DNA of 22,529 nt from a virus. The translations under genes were made by a program, and so were the position numbers. Position 1 is the first letter of the stretch, and each line of letters starts with the position of its first letter. The notes below the pieces were generated by a model. It did not search any database, was not told the origin of the DNA, and saw nothing but the letters and a program-made list of their open reading frames with translations. Shown piece by piece: positions 1-6,035 of the stretch. Location of the stretch: positions 1 through 22,529 of the IMG/VR virus record IMGVR_UViG_3300048102_000172; one strand, 5' to 3'.

Positions 1-1
1 T

Positions 2-214
2 GATGCAAACGCTCGTTTGGCCTTGGGGTCGAGACACCCGCAATCGCACGGCCAGCTTGGATCAGCGGCAGCCGCCGGCATCGTGTTAACTGAAATCGCG
101 TTAACAAACGGCCACCCCTTGCCCCCCACCCCCACGGCTGTATATGTGGGGGTACCACAACAATATTTTCCAGTTTTTCATCAAAAAGGAGTTATCTATG
201 AAAAAGCAGTTTAA
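2..214 (+). CDS. Possible 3' end of an upstream reading frame
   Basis: This frame is open from the first bases of the window to a TAA at 212-214, giving about 70 residues that start DANARLALGSRHPQ. It could be the C-terminus of a gene that begins before the window. I recognise no family. Its last 17 nt overlap the well-supported gene at 198. The first 140 bases are GC-rich compared with the rest of the window, and part of the frame runs through a hairpin, so it may equally be a chance frame in an intergenic region. An internal ATG at 17 exists but has no clear ribosome-binding site. Confidence 0.2.
   Translation, partial: DANARLALGSRHPQSHGQLGSAAAAGIVLTEIALTNGHPLPPTPTAVYVGVPQQYFPVFHQKGVIYEKAV
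84..106. repeat. 7-bp inverted repeat TGTTAAC-N9-GTTAACA
   Basis: TGTTAAC at 84-90 is the exact reverse complement of GTTAACA at 100-106, with a 9-nt spacer. Each arm contains a GTTAAC palindrome. The dyad lies upstream of the packaging block and could be an operator for a dimeric regulator, but nothing else in the window supports this. The dyad itself is certain; any function is a guess. Confidence 0.35.
119..146 (+). promoter_or_regulatory. Possible sigma70-like promoter upstream of the packaging block
   Basis: TTGCCC at 119-124 (4 of 6 matches to TTGACA) is followed after 16 nt by TATATG at 141-146 (4 of 6 matches to TATAAT). Transcription would start near 153, about 45 nt before the first good gene start at 198. 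The match is modest. The -10 element lies in the loop and edge of the hairpin at 128-153, which is odd for a promoter and may point to regulation or to a false match. Confidence 0.25.
128..153. other. Hairpin-forming inverted repeat, 8-bp perfect stem
   Basis: ACCCCCAC at 128-135 pairs perfectly with GTGGGGGT at 146-153 across a 10-nt loop. No T-run follows directly on the + strand, so it is not a typical rho-independent terminator, though it could end transcription from upstream inefficiently or protect the 5' end of the downstream message. It sits about 45 nt ahead of the ATG at 198. Confidence 0.5.
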
Positions 215-464
215 CTTGGTTCAAGCCAAAGAGATCCAGGGTCGTGACAAGCCTGTGTGGTTAAAGCATGGCCGTGCGTTTCAGAACGAGGATGGCAAGA
301 TCCGTATTAAGTTGGAGAGTTTGCCTATACCAAACGCCGATGGTGATATATGGTTAAACTTGTTTGAGGATGACGGGCAGCAGCCTGGCGCTGTTACACC
401 GCCCCCAGCTGATTATGCGTCTGAGGATAATTTATCGGGGTTTGACGATGACATTAAGTTCTAA
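198..464 (+). CDS. Small protein with an SSB-like acidic C-terminal tail
   Basis: An 88-residue protein starting MKKQFNLVQAKEIQG. The start at 198 is chosen because AAAAAGGAG ends 5 nt before it; an in-frame ATG at 144 has no such site. The core (about residues 15-60) has a W-K-x-G-R-A-F...DGKIRIKLESLPIP pattern that looks like a small beta-rich domain. The protein ends GFDDDIKF, very like the acidic DDDIPF tip by which bacterial single-stranded DNA-binding proteins recruit partners. I see no OB-fold signature strong enough to call it an SSB. It overlaps the next gene by 17 nt and heads the packaging operon. A role in DNA metabolism or partner recruitment is inferred from the tail alone. Confidence 0.75.
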   Translation: MKKQFNLVQAKEIQGRDKPVWLKHGRAFQNEDGKIRIKLESLPIPNADGDIWLNLFEDDGQQPGAVTPPPADYASEDNLSGFDDDIKF

Positions 465-651
465 GGTTCCGACATTTCAAGAGCTGCGTGATGCTTTGCG
501 TTTGGTTGAGGTTCCGGCTGCGGCGCCTTTGAAGAACCCATATAGCCGGTTTTATCGTGAACGTGCGATAAATGACCGGACGGTTTTGGCTCGGATAAGG
601 GCCAAGGCTGGGGTTAAGAAAAGAAACGTCAAGCCCAGCAAGTACAGCTGA
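448..651 (+). CDS. Hypothetical small basic protein
   Basis: A 67-residue protein starting MTLSSKVPTFQELRDALR. The ATG at 448 lies inside the end of the previous gene (17-nt overlap), and the stop overlaps the next start as TGATG at 649-653, so translation is probably coupled at both ends. An ATG far upstream in the same frame (364) lies deep in the previous gene and has no ribosome-binding site. The C-terminal half is rich in Arg and Lys (RFYRERAINDRTVLARIRAK, then VKKRNVKPSKYS), which suggests nucleic-acid contact. I do not recognise a family. Its position directly before the terminase genes suggests an accessory role in packaging, but this is only context. Confidence 0.65.
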   Translation: MTLSSKVPTFQELRDALRLVEVPAAAPLKNPYSRFYRERAINDRTVLARIRAKAGVKKRNVKPSKYS

Positions 652-1106
652 TGGCAGATAAGCGTCCCCCATTGGGCCGGTTTGGCGGCGTCAAGATGGT
701 CCAGCGGCGCGTTGGCCGTGCTGAGACATTGCATCAAAACAAAGAGGCTGTTGCCCAGGAGTTAATCGCCCTGGGCACGGCAAACATTACTGACATTGTT
801 AATTTGGATGGGACGATCAAAGATTACGATGATATCCCCGAACACGCTTTACGGGCGATTAAGAAGATCAGTGTTCGCGGCGAGGATGTAACGATAGAGA
901 TGCACGATAAAGTTAGTGTGTTGCGAGTGCTGGCCAAGGCGTCCGGTATGCTGGACCAGGAAGAACACCACGATAAACCTAGTATTGTTGGCATCAACAT
1001 GAAGGGTCCGACAATCGAGATGGAGGAAAACAATGGAAGCGCCGTACCAGAAAGAGGGGCTGAAGATGGCCCAGGCGATGCTGAAAGCGCGGATGAGCGA
1101 GGCTGA
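651..1106 (+). CDS. Terminase small subunit-like protein, lacking an obvious N-terminal HTH
   Basis: A 151-residue protein. Residues about 40-105 (TANITDIVNLDG... DIPEHALRAIKKISV...IEMHDKVSVLRVLAKASGMLDQ) match the pattern of the central and C-terminal part of Terminase_2-type small subunits, where this region oligomerises and meets the large subunit. In that family a DNA-binding HTH normally comes first; here the first 35 residues are short and basic and show no clear HTH. A separate HTH protein is encoded by the next, overlapping gene. The start is joined to the previous gene by TGATG. The last 25 residues (about 1033-1106) overlap the next gene in another frame and are Gly, Glu and Asp-rich, unlike the rest. 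It should recognise phage DNA and load TerL, alone or with its neighbour. Confidence 0.75.
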   Translation: MADKRPPLGRFGGVKMVQRRVGRAETLHQNKEAVAQELIALGTANITDIVNLDGTIKDYDDIPEHALRAIKKISVRGEDVTIEMHDKVSVLRVLAKASGMLDQEEHHDKPSIVGINMKGPTIEMEENNGSAVPERGAEDGPGDAESADERG

Positions 1107-1218
1107 GATTGCTCGGCATTTTGGCCGTTCAAAAAGCCGTATTCGTGAGATGGTCCAGGGCAAGCGGCGTCCTGATGAGTATTTGGTGCAGCGTTTGGAG
1201 GGGATGAGCCGTGACTGA
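1033..1218 (+). CDS. Small HTH DNA-binding protein, possible terminase partner
   Basis: A 61-residue protein starting MEAPYQKEGLKMAQAMLK. Residues about 21-44 (MSEAEIARHFGRSKSRIREM) read as a helix-turn-helix: a short helix, a turn at H-F-G-R, then a basic recognition helix. GGAGG at about 1022-1026 lies 6-7 nt before the ATG. The first 74 nt overlap the TerS-like gene in a different frame, and the stop overlaps the GTG of TerL. Lying between TerS-like and TerL genes, and carrying the very domain the TerS-like protein seems to lack, it may be the DNA-recognition half of a split small terminase. A small transcription regulator is the alternative. Confidence 0.7.
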   Translation: MEAPYQKEGLKMAQAMLKARMSEAEIARHFGRSKSRIREMVQGKRRPDEYLVQRLEGMSRD

Positions 1219-2728
1219 TGTACCTAGCCTGGATTTAGATTTCTCACAAAGCCCCACAGTATGGAAGTTAATAAATGATGACAGTTTTGTCAGAGGTCTC
1301 ATGGGACCCGTGGGAAGTGGAAAAAGCTATGGATGTGCTGCGGAAATTATGCTTAGAGCTGTTAGACAGCGGCCATCCCCCAGAGATGGTATCCGATATA
1401 CTCGTTTTGTGGTCGTTAGAAATACATACCCCGAGCTGCGAACCACCACTATTAAGACTTGGCAGGAGCTATTCCCTGAGTCTACATGGGGAGGCATGAG
1501 ATGGCAGCCGCCAATCACGCACCATTTGAAACTGCCCAGCCGTGGCGATGCCGCTGGGATTGACTGCGAAGTTATCTTCCTGGCCCTGGATACACCGCAA
1601 TCAGTGCGGAAATTGTTATCGCTTGAGATAACCGGCGCCTGGTGCAACGAGGCCAGGGAACTGCCAAAGGCGGTTATTGATGGCCTGACCCACCGTGTCG
1701 GGCGTTATCCTACAAAAGCGGATGGCGGCCCGTCCTGGTATGGGATCTGGATGGACACTAACCCGCCGGACTCGGATCATTGGTGGCATGATGTTTCTGA
1801 GAAAAACCCCATCAAGGGGAAATGGGGCTGGTCTTTTCACCGGCAACCTGGCGGCGTTATCCAGGCATTGCCGGAAGATGTGCCGGAAAACCCAGAGGCA
1901 AACGACTTTGTGCATGGCGCCGGACGCTGGTGGCAAATTAATCCGGCTGCAGAAAACCGCAATAATCTACCGCCAGGATATTATCCACAGTTGATTGGGG
2001 GTAAGAACCTGGACTGGATTCGGTGTTATGCCGAGGGTAAGTTTACATTTGTCCAGGAAGGCCGGCCCGTATGGCCTGAGTATGACGATGAGCTGATGAG
2101 CGGCGATGTCGAGCTGGACCCTTATTATCCGGTGCAAATCGGCGTTGACTTTGGTTTGACGCCGGCAGCAATCTTTGGGCAGCGCACCCAGGCTGGTGGC
2201 TGGCGCATCCTCGATGAGCTGGTTACGTTCGATATGGGCCTGGAACGGTTTGGCCAGGAGATGTTGGCCAGGATAGCGGAACGATATAACAAGCAGGAAA
2301 TACTGATATGGGGGGACCCTGCCGGCAACAAACGTGACGAGATCTACGAGGTCACGGCGTTTGACCACCTCAGAAGCCTGGGCTTCAAGGCGCAGCCTAC
2401 TGAGAGCAACGCTTTCCAGGTCCGGCGTGAGGCTGGAGCAGCGCCTATGTCCCGCCTGATAAGCAGCAAACCAGGGCTGATTGTGGATAAAAAGTGTTTA
2501 AGGCTGCGGAAAAGTCTGTCCGGCGGGTACTTTTTCAAGCGGCAAAGCCTGGGTGCCGGCCAGGAACGGTTCCGAGATACGCCCGTAAAGAACGAACATT
2601 CACATTGTGGTGATGCTTTTGGCTATCTCATGCTCGGCGGCGGTGAACAACGCCGGCTGCGGAGAGGCCACTATTCCCCGCCAGGTTCCGGCGTTTACCA
2701 AGCAAACATGGACTTTGATGTATTATGA
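1211..2728 (+). CDS. terL: Terminase large subunit (packaging ATPase and nuclease)
   Basis: A 505-residue motor that pumps DNA into the prohead and cuts concatemers. The N-terminal ATPase has a Walker A loop GPVGSGKS at residues 32-39 and a Walker B-like strand ending ITGAWCNE with the likely catalytic Glu147. The C-terminal RNase H-type nuclease shows three well-placed acidic residues: Asp313 in VQIGVDFG, Asp369 in LIWGDPAG and Asp468 in HSHCGDAFGYL. Length and motifs fit a full-length T7 gp19-type or Terminase_6-type enzyme. The start is GTG at 1211, behind GGAGGGG at 1198-1204; the next in-frame Met is residue 31, too late to keep the Walker loop's leading strand. It overlaps the HTH gene by 8 nt and the next gene by ATGA. 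Confidence 0.95.
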   Translation: MTDVPSLDLDFSQSPTVWKLINDDSFVRGLMGPVGSGKSYGCAAEIMLRAVRQRPSPRDGIRYTRFVVVRNTYPELRTTTIKTWQELFPESTWGGMRWQPPITHHLKLPSRGDAAGIDCEVIFLALDTPQSVRKLLSLEITGAWCNEARELPKAVIDGLTHRVGRYPTKADGGPSWYGIWMDTNPPDSDHWWHDVSEKNPIKGKWGWSFHRQPGGVIQALPEDVPENPEANDFVHGAGRWWQINPAAENRNNLPPGYYPQLIGGKNLDWIRCYAEGKFTFVQEGRPVWPEYDDELMSGDVELDPYYPVQIGVDFGLTPAAIFGQRTQAGGWRILDELVTFDMGLERFGQEMLARIAERYNKQEILIWGDPAGNKRDEIYEVTAFDHLRSLGFKAQPTESNAFQVRREAGAAPMSRLISSKPGLIVDKKCLRLRKSLSGGYFFKRQSLGAGQERFRDTPVKNEHSHCGDAFGYLMLGGGEQRRLRRGHYSPPGSGVYQANMDFDVL

Positions 2729-3207
2729 GCTTTATTCCGCACCCAAATATTAACATGGGCCACCAGCTGGTCCCCTATCGTAAATCGCATTTGATCTCTA
2801 TGGAGCTGGGAGATTATGAAAGATACCACTACGAAGGTAACTTTGATGATTATATTTCATACGTTGATGACGGACTCATAGAGGAATTTACCTACACGAT
2901 TATGGCCAAAGGAAAACCAATATGTATTTTTGGCCTACGCCCGTACTGGAAGGGGGTGGGTGAGGTTTGGCTGCTACCAGGTAAAAACATTCGCCAAAAT
3001 CCGATAGCTGTTGTGAAGGAGTGTCGGGGGTTTTTAGACGAGATGATGTACGAATATGACCTAAAGCGCCTTCAGATCGCCGTTTCAGTAGCAAACAAAC
3101 CCGCATACAAATTTGCAAAAACACTGTACTTTAATGAGGAAAGCCTGATGGAGCGTTTTGGCCCAGAGGGTGAGGATTATTACATGATGGTTAGGTTTGA
3201 AAAATGA
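2725..3207 (+). CDS. GNAT-like phage protein, T7 gp13-type
   Basis: A 160-residue protein. The pattern from about residue 50 onward (EEFTYTIMAKGKPICIFGL, then W-KGVGEVWLLPG, then LKRLQIAVSVANKPAYKFAKTLYFNEE) follows GNAT acyltransferase folds, and the ending (ERFGPEGEDYYMMVRF) fits the last strands of that fold. In T7-like phages such proteins are grouped with gp13, needed for normal particle assembly. The acetyl-CoA pyrophosphate loop (R/Q-x-x-G-x-G/A) is not evident, so catalysis is uncertain. The gene is coupled to terL and to the next gene by ATGA overlaps. Later internal Met starts are possible, but the first fits the overlap. Confidence 0.75.
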   Translation: MSFIPHPNINMGHQLVPYRKSHLISMELGDYERYHYEGNFDDYISYVDDGLIEEFTYTIMAKGKPICIFGLRPYWKGVGEVWLLPGKNIRQNPIAVVKECRGFLDEMMYEYDLKRLQIAVSVANKPAYKFAKTLYFNEESLMERFGPEGEDYYMMVRFEK

Positions 3208-3497
3208 GCAGTATTTTTAAGCCAATTGGCAAACTTGTTAAAGGTGTTGGTAAGGCTCTTGGCCTGGTGCCGGATAAACCGCCGCCGCCCCCAGCGCAAC
3301 AACCCAAAGTGTCAGAGGCTTTGAACCGCCAGGAAGAACGGGCAGAGACAGCTGAAAAAGAGGCGTTAAAAAGATTGACTGCACGAAAACGTGCGCGAAG
3401 GACGGGCGGCCTTAGACTCTTAATGTCTCCGCAGCGTCTAGATGAAGAAGAGAAAAAACGTAAACTCGGCGGGAATACGCCGAAATCTAAAACGTAG
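3204..3497 (+). CDS. Small basic phage protein, paralogue of the next gene
   Basis: A 97-residue protein starting MSSIFKPIGKLVKGVGKALG. The N-terminus is an amphipathic, basic helix; a proline run (PDKPPPPPAQQP, residues about 24-35) follows, then a charged helical stretch, then KRARRTGGLRLLMSP. The next gene shares the same N-terminal pattern (M-x-S-I-F-K/R-P-I) and the same RRTGG-x-RLLMSP motif, so the two are tandem paralogues. Small Pro/Ala-rich proteins with a basic RR-x-G motif near the C-terminus are common just before the connector gene in podoviruses and siphoviruses; their function is not established. ATGA overlap with the gp13-type gene. Confidence 0.75.
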   Translation: MSSIFKPIGKLVKGVGKALGLVPDKPPPPPAQQPKVSEALNRQEERAETAEKEALKRLTARKRARRTGGLRLLMSPQRLDEEEKKRKLGGNTPKSKT

Positions 3498-3506
3498 GAG
3501 ACACCA

Positions 3507-3800
3507 ATGGGTTCTATATTTAGGCCGATTACAAGAATCTTTAAGAAAGTCATTAAGGAAATTGCCCCTAGTGCCCCAGCAGCCGCAGCTCCAGCAGCTC
3601 CAGCAGCCTCCAAGAAGTCGGTGGCAGAAAAACCGGCGGCAAAGCCGGCAGAGTCGCTTGCGACTGTGCAAACAAAACAGGAAACCAAACGCAGAGCTGG
3701 GCGTAGAAGGGCCAGGCGAACTGGTGGTATGCGGCTGCTTATGAGTCCGACAAACCAACAGGGCAGTAATGATAAACAATCAACGCTAGGACCTTCATAA
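3507..3800 (+). CDS. Small basic Ala/Pro-rich phage protein, paralogue of the previous gene
   Basis: A 97-residue protein starting MGSIFRPITRIFKKVIKEI. GGAG at 3497-3500 lies 6 nt before the ATG. After a basic N-terminal helix come an Ala/Pro-rich linker (AAAAPAAPAAS, encoded by 9-bp tandem repeats) and RRRARRTGGMRLLMSP at residues about 70-85. It ends QSTLGPS, similar to the KTLLG-type endings of small phage proteins found before connector genes. It shares both ends, but not the linker, with the protein at 3204-3497, indicating duplication followed by linker change. The stop overlaps the next start as TAATG. A virion or assembly role is inferred from position only. Confidence 0.75.
   Translation: MGSIFRPITRIFKKVIKEIAPSAPAAAAPAAPAASKKSVAEKPAAKPAESLATVQTKQETKRRAGRRRARRTGGMRLLMSPTNQQGSNDKQSTLGPS
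3586..3610 (+). repeat. 9-bp tandem repeat coding an Ala/Pro linker
   Basis: CAGCTCCAG at 3586-3594 is repeated exactly at 3595-3603 and then degenerates (CAGCCTCC). It encodes the AAPAAPAAS linker of the small basic protein. It is a plausible slippage site that could vary in linker length between relatives. Confidence 0.7.
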
Positions 3801-3994
3801 TGACAAAGATTAAAGATGACCCACGGGTTCACAGCAAATCTGTAGTGGACCCTGTTCGCGCCAGAAACCAAGATGGGACGCTGAAAGGTGATGATCTTTC
3901 GACCCCTGATGTAAACGAGGCTTGGGAAGGCGGCAAAGCGCCGGCAAAAAGTAATGACGTTAAAAAAACATCAAAATCCAAGCGGCGGTCTTAA
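3800..3994 (+). CDS. Hypothetical small hydrophilic protein
   Basis: A 64-residue protein starting MTKIKDDPRVHSKSVVDP. The start overlaps the previous stop as TAATG at 3798-3802, so translation is probably coupled. It is strongly polar, with no predicted membrane segment, and ends in a basic cluster (KKTSKSKRRS). The last 41 nt overlap the next gene in another frame. I do not recognise a family. Confidence 0.6.
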   Translation: MTKIKDDPRVHSKSVVDPVRARNQDGTLKGDDLSTPDVNEAWEGGKAPAKSNDVKKTSKSKRRS

Positions 3995-4244
3995 CCAGGC
4001 TGGACGCGACCATTTCAAACGCAAAGAGGGGGCAAACCTAAAACGCCCCGTCAAGAGCGGCGATAACCCGCGCCGAGCATCCTTCCTCGCTCGGATGGCG
4101 GGTAATCCTGGGCCGGAGCGTGACGCTAAAGGACGCCCCACCAGGCTTCTGTTGTCGCTTCGCGCCTGGGGTGCATCTTCTAAATCAGATGCTAGATCTA
4201 AATCCAGCAACATCAGTAAGAGGCTAAAAAATGCCAAGGCTTAA
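3954..4244 (+). CDS. Conserved small basic protein of the GGLN-x-AGR / RRASFLARM type
   Basis: A 96-residue basic protein. It has the signature NPSGGLNQAGRDHFKRKEG (residues about 8-26), then NLKRPVK, then NPRRASFLARMAG (about 38-50), then KGRPTRLLLSLRAWGAS. This order (GLN-x-x-GR, N-L-K-x-P-V, RR-x-SF-x-x-RM, G-x-P-T-R, L-x-x-W) is one I recall from a conserved phage family annotated as DUF6321, common in marine phage genomes. Function is unknown. The ATG at 3954 lies inside the previous gene with no strong ribosome-binding site, so translation may depend on coupling. The last 14 nt overlap the connector gene. Confidence 0.8.
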   Translation: MTLKKHQNPSGGLNQAGRDHFKRKEGANLKRPVKSGDNPRRASFLARMAGNPGPERDAKGRPTRLLLSLRAWGASSKSDARSKSSNISKRLKNAKA

Positions 4245-5784
4245 TGTAAAAGAATTGATTGAACGTGAGGCCAAGGCGCAAGCCAGAAAAGACGAGTGGC
4301 GGTCTATTTACGAAGATTGTTACGAATTTGCATTGCCGCAACGCAATCTTTATAGTGGTTATTACGAGGGCAAGGTTGCTGGCAAAGGCAAGATGGCCCG
4401 TGTGTTTGACTCAACAGCAATCCATTCAACGCAACGGTTTGCTAATAGACTCCAGGCGGGGCTTTTTCCTCCCTATAAACAATGGTGCCGCCTGGAGCCA
4501 GGTAGCGCAATTCCAGAACAAGACCAGGACGCAGCCCAAGAAGCCCTGGACAGATACAATGTTCGGATGTTTGAAACACTGCGCCAAACTAATTTTGACC
4601 TGGCAATGGGTGAGTTTCTTATGGATTTGGCTGTTGGCACGGCTGTTATGATGATTACGCCAGGGGACGAGACAACGCCAATCCGGTTTAATTCTATCCC
4701 ACAGTACCTGGTTGCCATCGAGGAAGGCTCTTATGGCAATGTCGATAACGTCTATCGCAAGCTGCGTGTAAAGGCAGAGTCTCTCCAAACAGAGTTCCCT
4801 GACGTTAAGATGTCGGCCGAGTTAGACGATGCCGTGACTCGATCCCCAGAAAAAGAGCTGGAGTTAGTGGATGCTGTTATTCTTGACCAGGAGACTGGCC
4901 GGTATCATTACCATGTTATTTGGCCGGCGAAGAAACAAGAGCTTGTCTATCGTGAGATGCGGTCATCGCCATTTGTTGTTGCCAGGTACACTAAGGTTGC
5001 CGGCGAGGTATATGGACGAGGCCCGTTGGTTACGGCGATCAGTGATATTAAAACGCTAAACAAAACCCTGGAGCTTCTTTTGAAAAACGCCAGCCTGGCA
5101 ATTGCTGGTGTTTATACAGCTGCAGATGATGGTGTGTTAAATCCACAGAACGTCAAGATCCAGCCAGGCAGCATCATATCTGTTGCCAGGAATGGCGGCG
5201 CACAAGGCCCATCATTGACTCCGCTGCCGAAAGCTGGGGACTTTAACGTCAGTCAAATTGTTATCAACGACCTCCGCATGAACATCAAAAAGATTATGAT
5301 GGACGATACATTGCCGCCGGATAACATGAGTGCCAGGTCAGCAACGGAAATCTCAGAAAGGACCCGTGAGCTGGCTACAAACTTGGGCAGTGCTTTTGGC
5401 AGGATGATTACAGAAATCCTGGTGCCGATTGTTAGCCGCACTTTATATGTCCTGGATCAGCAAGGCATGATTGATTTGCCATTGCGCGTTAATGGCATCG
5501 AGGTAAAGGTTACGCCAGTGTCCCCATTGGCCCAGGCACAGAAGCTGCAAGAGATCAATGATGTTATGCAGTATATGCAAATCGCTAACAGCATGGGGCC
5601 GCAAGGGCAGACCACTGTTGCGGTAGACCGCGTTCTGAAATTTATTGCAGAGCGTTTAGGCATTAGCCAGGAGCTGTTGGCAACGCCACAAGAACAGCAA
5701 ATGATGATGCAACAATTACAACAAATGATGGCTCCACCAGAAGCGCAACAAGCAGAAGGGGCCATTGAGGAAGCAATGGTATGA
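4231..5784 (+). CDS. Head-to-tail connector (portal) protein, T7 gp8-type
   Basis: A 517-residue protein forming the dodecameric ring at the tail vertex, through which DNA enters and leaves. The N-terminus (EWRSIYEDCYEFALPQRN, then KMARVFDSTAIHSTQRFANRL) and the middle (YGRGPLVTAISDIKTLNKTLE, then SARSATEISERTRE) are the usual marks of the T7 gp8 connector family, and the length is near T7 gp8 (536). The C-terminus is Gln and Met-rich (QEQQMMMQQLQQMMAPPE), as often in these proteins. AAGAGG at 4217-4222 is 8 nt before the ATG. It overlaps the previous gene by 14 nt and is joined to the next by ATGA. Confidence 0.95.
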   Translation: MPRLNVKELIEREAKAQARKDEWRSIYEDCYEFALPQRNLYSGYYEGKVAGKGKMARVFDSTAIHSTQRFANRLQAGLFPPYKQWCRLEPGSAIPEQDQDAAQEALDRYNVRMFETLRQTNFDLAMGEFLMDLAVGTAVMMITPGDETTPIRFNSIPQYLVAIEEGSYGNVDNVYRKLRVKAESLQTEFPDVKMSAELDDAVTRSPEKELELVDAVILDQETGRYHYHVIWPAKKQELVYREMRSSPFVVARYTKVAGEVYGRGPLVTAISDIKTLNKTLELLLKNASLAIAGVYTAADDGVLNPQNVKIQPGSIISVARNGGAQGPSLTPLPKAGDFNVSQIVINDLRMNIKKIMMDDTLPPDNMSARSATEISERTRELATNLGSAFGRMITEILVPIVSRTLYVLDQQGMIDLPLRVNGIEVKVTPVSPLAQAQKLQEINDVMQYMQIANSMGPQGQTTVAVDRVLKFIAERLGISQELLATPQEQQMMMQQLQQMMAPPEAQQAEGAIEEAMV

Positions 5785-6035
5785 ACGAGGAAGGATGGGA
5801 CGGCCTAGTCCCTGCCGAGATGGCAAAACCAGAGGCAGACGATTTAGACATTTTGTACGGCAAGGTTTTTAAGACATCAGAAGGTCAAAAGGTCTTGAGC
5901 CATCTAAGGCAAACGACAATCGAGCAGCCGTCTTGGGTCCCAGGTGAGGACGCTAGTTTTGGCTATGTACGGACAGGGATGGCAGAAATCGTCCGTATGA
6001 TTGAGAAAAGAGTAGGAAGGTCGAACAATGGATAA
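5781..6035 (+). CDS. Bbp19-like small phage protein
   Basis: An 84-residue protein. The pattern LYGKVFKTSEGQKVLSHLRQ (residues about 25-44), then PGEDASFGYVRTGMAEIVRMIEKRV, matches small proteins related to Bordetella phage BPP-1 Bbp19: a short helix with F-x-T-x-x-G-x-x-V-L, a variable turn, then a helix ending in a conserved hydrophobic face. They lie between the connector and the scaffold or capsid genes; their exact role is not known to me. Joined to the connector gene by ATGA and overlapping the scaffold start by 8 nt. Confidence 0.75.
   Translation: MNEEGWDGLVPAEMAKPEADDLDILYGKVFKTSEGQKVLSHLRQTTIEQPSWVPGEDASFGYVRTGMAEIVRMIEKRVGRSNNG

Noticed and set aside
3-89. A 28-codon frame starting at a TGATG in the first bases
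   Set aside because: Too short, no family, and the ribosome-binding site would lie outside the window.
144-197. Upstream in-frame ATG for the SSB-tail protein
   Set aside because: No ribosome-binding site and it lies in the hairpin; the ATG at 198 has AAAAAGGAG at ideal spacing.
3442-3744. Out-of-frame + strand frame of 100 codons across the paralogous small genes
   Set aside because: Spans the end of one supported gene and most of another, with a very Gln/Arg-rich product from the repeats and no clear ribosome-binding site.
3191-3871. Long antisense frame of 226 codons opposite the two paralogous small genes
   Set aside because: It spans several well-supported + strand genes with coupled overlaps, has low-complexity composition from the Ala/Pro repeats, and has no family pattern.
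4259-4651. Out-of-frame + strand frame of 130 codons in the connector gene
   Set aside because: Lies over a conserved part of the connector, has no ribosome-binding site, and the product looks random.
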